A stretch of DNA of 36,643 nt from positions 1-36,643 of the forward strand of contig DATFXL010000003.1 of the NCBI GenBank assembly GCA_035316025.1, read 5' to 3'. This DNA comes from JALZAA01 sp035316025. GTDB lineage: Bacteria > Actinomycetota > Acidimicrobiia > IMCC26256 > JACDBD01. The translations under genes and the position numbers were made by a program. Numbering within the stretch: the first letter of the stretch is position 1; the number at the start of each line of letters is the position of its first letter. A model generated the notes under the pieces. The model was not told the DNA's origin, did no database searches, and worked only from the letters and a program-made list of their open reading frames with translations. Below are positions 31,087 through 36,643 of this stretch, piece after piece.

Positions 31087-32346
31087 GTGAACCGCCTCGT
31101 GCCGGAGTTCCTTCCCTTCCGCGGCATCCGCTACGCGCTGCGTGAAGCGGAGCCACCTGCCGACGTTGGAGCCGTCGCCGCGCCACCTTACGACGTGATC
31201 GACGACGACGACCGTGCCGCGCTCGAGTCCGCCGACCCGCGCAACTCGGTCCGGTTGATCCTGCCCCGCGACGGGGAGAACGGCCGCGACCGCTATCAGG
31301 TTGCGGCGGACTGCCTCGAACAATGGCGCCACGACGGCGAGCTCGCGGTCGACGATCCTCCCCGCTTCTATCTCTACGAGATGCTCTTCGCTGACGAGAA
31401 CGGTCGCTTCCGCCGTACGCACGGCGTGGTCGGCGCTCTCGGCCTTCCGTCGCCCGGCACGAGCCCCGCCGATGCCGGCGTGCTCCCGCACGAGCGGACG
31501 ATGAAGACGGCCACGAGCGACCGCCTGTCGCTCCTACGCGCGACCCGGGCGAACCTCGACCCGATCTGGGTGCTCTCCCTCACCGAGGGGTTGTCGAAGC
31601 TGCTGGTCCCGCACGGTCGGCCCCTCATTGCGTACTGCGAGGACCGAGACGGCGTCACTCACCGGCTCTTCCCCCTCATCGAGCCCGACGGCGTCGCGGC
31701 GGTGTCCGAGTCCGTCGCCGCCTCCCCCGTCGTCCTCGCCGACGGCCACCACCGTTTCGAGACCGCCTGCGCCTACCGCGACGAGCGCCTGGCGGCCGGC
31801 ATCGATGACCCCGGCGCGGGACGGATCATGGCCTTCGCCGTCGAGCTCGCCGACGACGAGCTCTCCGTGCGCCCCATTCACCGCCTTCTGCACGGCCTCG
31901 CTGGGGAAGACGTCCGGGACGCGCTCGCGGGCCCGTTCGACGTCGTCGACTCGGGCCCGAACACGCCCGACGGGATCGTCTCCCTGCGTCGTCGGATGCG
32001 GGACGAGGGTGCACTGGGTCTCGTCGATCGCTCCGGCCTCGCGTTGCTGCGCCCGGTTGCCGCGGTCGTCGACGAGCCCGAGGTGCTGCGCGACATCGAC
32101 TCCATCCGCTTCGACGCCCACCTCCGGCCGGCGCTCGCGGGCGCCACGGTGACGTTCCGGAGCGACGATGCCGCGGTGGCGGCACTCGTCGAGAAGGGCG
32201 CCGCCGACGCCGCGGTGCTGCTGCGCCCGGTGAGCGTCGCTCAGATTCGGGCCGCGGCGTTCGCACGCGTGCGCATGCCCGAGAAGACGACGTTCTTCTC
32301 GCCGAAGCCCCGCACCGGAATGGTGTTCCGCACCCTGGACGAGTGA
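31087..32346 (+). CDS. DUF1015 family protein
   Basis: The protein of about 419 residues begins near FLPFRGIRYALREAEPPADV and carries AAPPYDVIDDDDRAALE, FYLYEMLF and the hallmark ADGHHRFETACAYRDE of DUF1015. The DGHHR motif resembles ParB-type nuclease loops, but no function is settled for the family. The C-terminal MPEKTTFFSPKPRTGMVFRTL closes the family pattern. Start choice: GTG at 31087 or GTG at 31099, neither with a strong ribosome site; the frame upstream is antisense to the TPR gene. It diverges from the TPR gene and ends 28 bp from korB on the other strand. Confidence 0.88.
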   Translation: MNRLVPEFLPFRGIRYALREAEPPADVGAVAAPPYDVIDDDDRAALESADPRNSVRLILPRDGENGRDRYQVAADCLEQWRHDGELAVDDPPRFYLYEMLFADENGRFRRTHGVVGALGLPSPGTSPADAGVLPHERTMKTATSDRLSLLRATRANLDPIWVLSLTEGLSKLLVPHGRPLIAYCEDRDGVTHRLFPLIEPDGVAAVSESVAASPVVLADGHHRFETACAYRDERLAAGIDDPGAGRIMAFAVELADDELSVRPIHRLLHGLAGEDVRDALAGPFDVVDSGPNTPDGIVSLRRRMRDEGALGLVDRSGLALLRPVAAVVDEPEVLRDIDSIRFDAHLRPALAGATVTFRSDDAAVAALVEKGAADAAVLLRPVSVAQIRAAAFARVRMPEKTTFFSPKPRTGMVFRTLDE

Positions 32347-32374
32347 GGAACGACGCCCGCGCAGGACACCCGGC

Positions 32375-33394
32375 TCAGGCGACCTCCCACGTGGCACCGG
32401 AGCCGATGAGCGAGGCGAGGTCGCCCGGGCCGCGCTGCTCGCTCGCCCCGACCAGCTGCCGCTGCACCTCGCCCTCGTAGATCGCCCGCTCCACGTCCCG
32501 GAAGACGCCGACGGGTGTGGGGACGGTCGGCGTGTCGGCCAGCCGGGAGAGCGCGAACGCCAGCGACGGATCCTCGCGATGCTCGTCGTGCACGAGCAGT
32601 CGCTGCTCCCCGACGTCGGCGACGGCGACAACCTCGATCTCACCCCGGTCGTTCAGGACGACGCCCTGCTGGCCGTCGGCCCCGAACCGGATCGGCTCGC
32701 CGTGCTTCAGGTCGATGAGCATGTCGGGACGCGCTTCCTTGGCCGTGATCGCGGCGAACGCGCCGTCGTTGAAGACGTTGCAGTTCTGGTACACCTCGAC
32801 GAACGACGACCCCCGGTGTGCGTGCGCGCGCCGGAACGTCTCCGTCATGTGCTTGCGATCCATGTCGTGCGTCCGGGCGACGAACGTGGCCTCGGCGCCC
32901 AATGCCAATGAGAGCGGGTTGAACGGCTGGTCGATCGATCCGAACGGCGTCGACTTCGTGACCTTGCCCACCTCGCTCGTCGGCGAGTATTGGCCCTTCG
33001 TCAAGCCGTAGATCTGGTTGTTGAACAGCAGCATCGTGAAGTTCACGTTGCGGCGCATGGAGTGGATGAGGTGGTTGCCGCCGATCGACAGCGCGTCGCC
33101 GTCACCGGTGACCACCCACACGTCGAGGTCGGGACGGGCGAGGGTGATTCCGGTCGCGATCGCCGGGGCCCGGCCATGGATGCCGTGCAAGCCGTACACG
33201 TTCATGTAGTAGGGGAACCGCGCCGCGCATCCGATCCCCGACACGAAGACGAGGTTCTCCGGCTTGACGTCCAGCTCGGGGAGCAGGAGCTGGACGGCGG
33301 CGAGGATCGAGTAGTCCCCGCACCCGGGACACCAGCGCACCTCCTGGTCCGACTGGAAGTCCTTCCGACCGAGTTTCACGGCTTCGTCAGGCAT
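32375..33394 (-). CDS. korB: 2-oxoacid:ferredoxin oxidoreductase, beta subunit
   Basis: The 339-residue beta subunit binds thiamin diphosphate and one [4Fe-4S] cluster. Cluster cysteines are C22 and C25 (CPGCG), C56 (GIGCAARFP) and C205 (NCNVFND). The ThDP motif is GDGDALSIGGNHLIH (residues 97-111) with NNQIYGLTKGQYSPTS. The C-terminal tail after residue 235 is longer than in pyruvate enzymes, as in KorB-type proteins. It oxidises 2-oxoglutarate or a related 2-oxoacid to acyl-CoA with ferredoxin. The ATG lies 8 nt inside the alpha subunit gene. No ferredoxin or pyruvate-specific delta subunit is encoded nearby. Confidence 0.94.
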   Translation of the reverse strand: MPDEAVKLGRKDFQSDQEVRWCPGCGDYSILAAVQLLLPELDVKPENLVFVSGIGCAARFPYYMNVYGLHGIHGRAPAIATGITLARPDLDVWVVTGDGDALSIGGNHLIHSMRRNVNFTMLLFNNQIYGLTKGQYSPTSEVGKVTKSTPFGSIDQPFNPLSLALGAEATFVARTHDMDRKHMTETFRRAHAHRGSSFVEVYQNCNVFNDGAFAAITAKEARPDMLIDLKHGEPIRFGADGQQGVVLNDRGEIEVVAVADVGEQRLLVHDEHREDPSLAFALSRLADTPTVPTPVGVFRDVERAIYEGEVQRQLVGASEQRGPGDLASLIGSGATWEVA

Positions 33395-35246
33395 CGAGCA
33401 TCTCCAGGATCTTCTCCTCGATCGCCGCCGCCTGGAACGGGACGCCCTGGACTCTGTTGAACGATTGCGCGTCGACGAGAAACTCCGCTCGCACGAGACG
33501 CGATAGCTGCCCCAGGTTCATCTCCGGTACCAGCACTTTGCGGTAGCCGCGCAGCACCTCGCCGAGGTTCGACGGGAACGGGTTCAGATGGACGAGGTGG
33601 GCGTGCGCGACCTGCTTGTCGGCGTCGCGGACCCGCCGGACCGCGGCCTGGATCGCCCCCCAGGTGCTCCCCCAACCGAGGACGAGGAGCTCCTGCCCGC
33701 CGTCGTCGTCGACCTCGACGTCGGGAATGTCGGATGCGATCCGGGCCACCCGGGCGGCGCGGATCCGCACCATGTGATCGTGGTTCGCGGGGTCGTAGTT
33801 GACGTTCCCCGTGCCGTCCTCCTTCTCGAGACCACCGATGCGGTGCATGAGACCCGGCGTGCCCGGGATCGCCCACGGCCGGGCCAGCGTCTCGGGATCG
33901 CGCAGGTACGGCCAGAAGTCGCCGTCGTGGTTGGGCGCGTCCGCGAAGGGGATGCCGATGTCGGGAAGGGCGTCCACGTCGGGGAGCAGCCAGGGCTCGG
34001 CTCCGTTGGCGAGATACCCGTCGGTGAGGACGATCACCGGCGTGCGGTACTTCAGAGCGATGCGCGCCGCCTCGAAGGCGGTGTCGAAGCACTTGCTGGG
34101 CGAGCGGGGGGCGACGACGGGCATCGGGGCCTCGCCGTGGCGCCCGTACATGGCGAGCAGGAGGTCCGACTGCTCCGTCTTGGTCGGCAGCCCCGTGGAC
34201 GGGCCGCCGCGCTGCACGTCGACGATCAGCAGCGGAAGTTCGAGGTTGACGGCGAGGCCCATCGTCTCGGCCTTGAGGTCCATACCCGGCCCGCTCGTCG
34301 CCGTGATGCCGAGGTGCCCGGCGAACGCCGCCCCCAGAGCCACGCCGATGGCGGCGATCTCGTCCTCCGCCTGAAGGGTGCGGACGCCGAAGTTCTTGTG
34401 CCGTGACAGCTCGTGGAGGATGTCCGACGCCGGCGTGATCGGGTACGACGCGTAGACGATCGGCAGCTTGCTGCTCTGCGACGCCGCGATCAGGCCGTAG
34501 GCCAGCGCCACGTTGCCGGTCACGTTCCGGTAGCGCCCCGCCGGCAGCTGCGCCGGCGGCACCTCCCACGGATGGTCGAAGAGCTCGGCTGTCTCGCCGA
34601 AGTGGAACCCGGCCTTGAACGCGGCCAGGTTGGCGTCCCGCACCATCGGCTTCGACGCGAAGCGCTCGTTGATCCACTCGATCACGGGGTCGATCGGCCG
34701 CGTGTACATCCACGACAGCAGCCCGAGGGCGAAGAAGTTCTTGGACCGCTCGGCGTCCCGCGGCTTCACGCCGAGCTCCTTCGTGGACTCGAGCGTGATC
34801 GACGTCATCGGCACCTGGACGATTCGGTACGCCGACAGCGACCCGTCCTCCACCGGGTTGGCCGGGTAGCCGGCCTTGTCCAGGTTCCGCTGCTCGAACG
34901 CGTCCTCGTTGATGAGCAACGTGGATCCCGGCGGCATGTCCTCCAGGTTGGCCTTGAGCGCAGCCGGGTTCATCGCGACGAGCACGTTCGGCGCGTCACC
35001 GGGCGTCACGATGTCGTGGTCCGAGATGTGGACCTGGAACGACGACACCCCGGCGATGGTGCCGGCAGGCGCACGGATCTCGGCCGGGAAGTTGGGGAGG
35101 GTGGCCAGGTCGTTGCCGAACGCCGCGCTGACGTCGGTGAATCGGTCACCGGCGAGCTGCATGCCGTCGCCGGAGTCGCCGGCGAACCGGATCACCACCC
35201 GGTCCAGCGTCTCCGGGCGGTCGGTCGAGGTTGTCTCTGCCGTCAC
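33387..35246 (-). CDS. korA: 2-oxoacid:ferredoxin oxidoreductase, fused gamma-alpha subunit
   Basis: The 619-residue protein is a gamma-alpha fusion. The gamma domain (about residues 12-200) carries RFAGDSGDGMQLAGDRF. The alpha pyrimidine-binding domain has YPITPASDILHELS, QAEDEIAAIGVALGAAF and TSGPGMDLKAETMG, plus RGGPSTGLPTKTEQSDLL. This is the KorA arrangement of actinobacteria. It partners KorB, encoded after an 8-bp overlap. Because it makes reduced ferredoxin, it may support the TCA cycle in place of 2-oxoglutarate dehydrogenase. GTG at 35246 has GGAAG seven bases upstream; the frame to 35570 runs into ssb. Substrate identity, 2-oxoglutarate against other 2-oxoacids, is an inference. 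Confidence 0.94.
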   Translation of the reverse strand: MTAETTSTDRPETLDRVVIRFAGDSGDGMQLAGDRFTDVSAAFGNDLATLPNFPAEIRAPAGTIAGVSSFQVHISDHDIVTPGDAPNVLVAMNPAALKANLEDMPPGSTLLINEDAFEQRNLDKAGYPANPVEDGSLSAYRIVQVPMTSITLESTKELGVKPRDAERSKNFFALGLLSWMYTRPIDPVIEWINERFASKPMVRDANLAAFKAGFHFGETAELFDHPWEVPPAQLPAGRYRNVTGNVALAYGLIAASQSSKLPIVYASYPITPASDILHELSRHKNFGVRTLQAEDEIAAIGVALGAAFAGHLGITATSGPGMDLKAETMGLAVNLELPLLIVDVQRGGPSTGLPTKTEQSDLLLAMYGRHGEAPMPVVAPRSPSKCFDTAFEAARIALKYRTPVIVLTDGYLANGAEPWLLPDVDALPDIGIPFADAPNHDGDFWPYLRDPETLARPWAIPGTPGLMHRIGGLEKEDGTGNVNYDPANHDHMVRIRAARVARIASDIPDVEVDDDGGQELLVLGWGSTWGAIQAAVRRVRDADKQVAHAHLVHLNPFPSNLGEVLRGYRKVLVPEMNLGQLSRLVRAEFLVDAQSFNRVQGVPFQAAAIEEKILEMLDA

Positions 35247-35304
35247 AACGTGTCTTCCGCTTCCGCCACTTCGTCGGGGCGGGGCCGGATCTCCCCTCTT
35301 CCGC

Positions 35305-35310
35305 AGCATA
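35305..35310 (-). promoter_or_regulatory. -10-like element for korAB
   Basis: TATGCT on the minus strand, preceded by AAAG, would start transcription near 35298 and leave a leader of about 52 nt with a GGAAG ribosome site. It lies between the ssb-like and korA genes. No -35 is clear. Confidence 0.4.
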
Positions 35311-35365
35311 CTTTCGGCCGGCCACGGCCCCGGAACAGAGCGCGGCGGCGAGGCGCTCGGCACCG

Positions 35366-35731
35366 TCACTCCGTGTCGTCGAGCCGGTCGAGCTCGCGGT
35401 CGACCCGTCGCATCAGGGCGGCCAGACGCCGGCGGTCTCGGGCCCGGGCGACGGACTCCGCTTCGACGTCGGTGCGCGCCCCGCTGGTGCCGGCGGCGGT
35501 CCGGAAGAAGCGGCGGCGGACGCGCCCGACGACGAGCACGTCGTCGTCCGCCTCGAGCGTCTCGACCCAAGCGGGCGGGTCCCAGACGGTCACGGGCACC
35601 GACGTGTTGTGCCCGTCGGCGGCGCTGGTCCGCACGGCGAGCGTCGCGATCCGGCGGCCGGACTTGAGCGCCCGGATCTCGGGCGGTGCGGAGACGGCGC
35701 CGCGCAGGACGCTGACGTTGACGGCTTCCAT
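35366..35731 (-). CDS. SSB-like OB-fold single-stranded DNA-binding protein
   Basis: The 121-residue protein resembles the OB fold of single-stranded DNA-binding proteins: NVSVLRGAVSAPPEIRALKSGRRI, LAVRTSA, VPVTVWDPPAWVETLEADDDVLVVGRVRRRFFRT. It lacks the acidic C-terminal tail ending in DDDIPF that the main replicative SSB uses to recruit partners. It is therefore probably an accessory SSB-like protein, not the main SSB. The ATG has AAGGGGG four bases upstream, inside a predicted hairpin. It shares no overlap with its neighbours. Confidence 0.82.
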   Translation of the reverse strand: MEAVNVSVLRGAVSAPPEIRALKSGRRIATLAVRTSAADGHNTSVPVTVWDPPAWVETLEADDDVLVVGRVRRRFFRTAAGTSGARTDVEAESVARARDRRRLAALMRRVDRELDRLDDTE

Positions 35732-35733
35732 CG

Positions 35734-35765
35734 TTCCCCCTTCGGGTCCGAAGCGGATGGGGGAA
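35734..35765 (-). promoter_or_regulatory. Hairpin covering the ssb-like ribosome site
   Basis: In the minus-strand RNA, TTCCCCC (35765-35759) can pair with GGGGGAA (35740-35734), a perfect 7-bp stem whose 3' strand holds the GGGGG of the Shine-Dalgarno four bases before ATG. A competing inner palindrome CTTCGG/CCGAAG uses part of the same bases. It may repress translation or act as a temperature or protein switch, but chance is possible in such GC-rich sequence. Confidence 0.4.
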
Positions 35766-35786
35766 GCGCGGGAAGACGACCCGGCG

Positions 35787-35792
35787 AACCTA
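35787..35792 (-). promoter_or_regulatory. -10-like element for the ssb-like gene
   Basis: TAGGTT on the minus strand would start transcription near 35780, giving a leader of about 49 nt that includes the ribosome-site hairpin. It is the same hexamer as the GT-C leader's -10. No -35 is clear. Confidence 0.35.
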
Positions 35793-35828
35793 CCGCCGGG
35801 GTGTGACCGCTACGCCGGCGCGCGCTGA

Positions 35829-36557
35829 TCAGCGCAAACTGGCCAGTCGCTCGGCGACGTCGGCGAAGGCGGGGTCCTGGCGGCGAACGCGATCGAAGAG
35901 GGCCCGGGCCCGGGGCACGTTGCCGGCCCGCTCCTCGAGGTCGGCGAGCGCGTACCAGAGCCGCAGGTGATGCGGCTTGGGGCGGTCGACCCTGCGATCG
36001 GCCCGGGTGAGGAGCGCGATCGCGTCGTCGAGACGACCTCGGTCGGCCTGGGCCCCGGCGGCCACAATCCGACCCTCGGTGACGACCTCGGCGCCGGGCG
36101 AGGCTGCCGTCAGCTCGCGCCAGCACTCGTCGACCTTGCGCCAGCGTCGCTGAGCCCGGTAGCAGTCCATGAGCACGGGGTGCTGCTCGACGGAGCCGCT
36201 GAGCTCGGCGAACGCCTCCAGCTCCTTGGCTGCCGCCGCGTAGTGCCCGAGCCGGTACTGCACGAGCCCGAGGAGCTCCCGGACGCTCGGCGAGTCCGGG
36301 AGCGCGTCACGCAGGGGCCGGACCAGCCGGAGGGCGTCGCGCTCGTGGTCGCGCGCGTAGGCATCGGCCGCCTTCATCAGCTGGTCGTAGTACCGCGGCC
36401 CCTGCGACCCCCCGAGATGGACGATCTCGTCGCGGACGTCGCCGCCGCGATCTCGCCGTCGCCGTCGCCGGCGCCCGTCCTGGGAGCGGTGGTGGCGGCC
36501 GCCGCCGCCCCGACGGCGGGGGTGACGACGTCGCTCTCGATCATCGGGTCGGGGCAC
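35829..36557 (-). CDS. TPR-repeat protein with Arg-rich N-terminus
   Basis: The protein of about 242 residues has an Arg/Gly/Asp-rich, disordered N-terminus (about residues 1-45, with RRRRRRRDRGGDVRDE). TPR-like helix pairs follow from about residue 55 (YDQLMKAADAYARDHERDALR, SVRELLGLVQYRLGHYAAAAKEL and HHLRLWYALADLEERAGNVPRARALF). Streptomyces has TPR proteins of similar layout with Arg-rich heads. The GTG at 36557 follows TACGCT by six bases, which favours this start and a leaderless message. An overlapping frame with an ATG at 36542 does not read into the repeats. No catalytic motif is present. It may be a scaffold. Confidence 0.78.
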   Translation of the reverse strand: MPRPDDRERRRHPRRRGGGGRHHRSQDGRRRRRRRDRGGDVRDEIVHLGGSQGPRYYDQLMKAADAYARDHERDALRLVRPLRDALPDSPSVRELLGLVQYRLGHYAAAAKELEAFAELSGSVEQHPVLMDCYRAQRRWRKVDECWRELTAASPGAEVVTEGRIVAAGAQADRGRLDDAIALLTRADRRVDRPKPHHLRLWYALADLEERAGNVPRARALFDRVRRQDPAFADVAERLASLR

Positions 36558-36563
36558 CGCCGG

Positions 36564-36569
36564 AGCGTA
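36564..36569 (-). promoter_or_regulatory. -10-like element for the TPR gene, probably leaderless
   Basis: TACGCT on the minus strand ends six bases before the GTG at 36557, with no ribosome site between. It is the same hexamer as the scpA leader's -10. Confidence 0.4.
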
Positions 36570-36643
36570 TCGACGCGTTCGCCTGCAGACGCGACGAACG
36601 CCCCGCGCACGCGCGATGGGTGCGGCGGGGACGCTCGTTCGAC

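Noticed and set aside
35366..35731. Main replicative single-stranded DNA-binding protein
   Set aside because: The acidic C-terminal tail is missing and the usual rpsF-ssb-rpsR context is absent, so an accessory role is more likely.
36377..36610. Separate small gene in another frame at the head of the long TPR gene
   Set aside because: It does not continue into the repeats, and the TPR frame has a well-placed GTG and -10; the frame is Ala/Thr-rich without motifs.

Overview
This 36.6 kb, very GC-rich window is a dense chromosomal core segment of a high-GC Gram-positive bacterium (Actinomycetota). The deep-branching class Acidimicrobiia is my best guess from gene content; this is an inference without database support. 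The gene order follows the Mycobacterium tuberculosis chromosome from about Rv1692 to Rv1713: HAD phosphatase, tlyA, nadK, recN, steA, steB, pyrG, Nudix, xerD, scpA, scpB, rluB, cmk, der. Lineage-specific genes are inserted between these. I see no prophage, insertion sequence, CRISPR array, plasmid gene or rRNA. Almost all sequence is coding; the longest gap is about 200 bp (17110-17310).

Layout. At 11-4652 (minus) lie tRNA-Pro(GGG), a small zinc-ribbon membrane protein, an acyl-CoA carboxyltransferase, der and a PDZ/radical-SAM-like DUF512 protein. ispH (plus) diverges from DUF512 and overlaps plsC tail to tail. At 5760-11089 (minus) is one seven-gene operon, scpA-scpB-rluB-aroH-aroA-cmk-plsC, joining chromosome condensation, ribosome modification, the end of the shikimate pathway, CMP kinase and phospholipid acylation. 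trpS (plus) diverges from scpA. At 12297-17109 (minus) are pyrG-Nudix-xerD, then a DksA/TraR-like protein, a site-2 protease and an HD-domain protein. A GT-C type membrane glycosyltransferase (plus, 17311-18774) runs head-on into an eight-gene minus-strand operon, tlyA-nadK-recN-steA-steB-murJ-AlkP/TM protein-GT4. The last three of these form an envelope module set between steB and pyrG. Beyond are a rhomboid protease (plus), a short TPR protein with a HAD phosphatase (minus), a DUF1015 protein (plus), KorAB 2-oxoacid:ferredoxin oxidoreductase (minus), an SSB-like OB-fold protein and a longer TPR protein (minus).

Expression signals. Genes within operons are mostly coupled by 4-nt ATGA, GTGA or TTGA overlaps. 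Several first genes have a TANNNT hexamer 6-8 nt before the start codon and little or no Shine-Dalgarno, which suggests leaderless mRNAs.

The most unusual signal is a pair of similar leaders of about 63 nt in front of scpA (minus, 11090-11153) and the GT-C glycosyltransferase (plus, 17248-17310). Each has a TANNNT hexamer about 15 nt upstream, a 7-8 bp stem, a second stem around an identical ten-base loop with a compensatory base-pair change, and a Shine-Dalgarno directly after it. The two stems share bases, so they cannot form together. I recognise no described RNA family here; it is a candidate undescribed cis-regulatory RNA.
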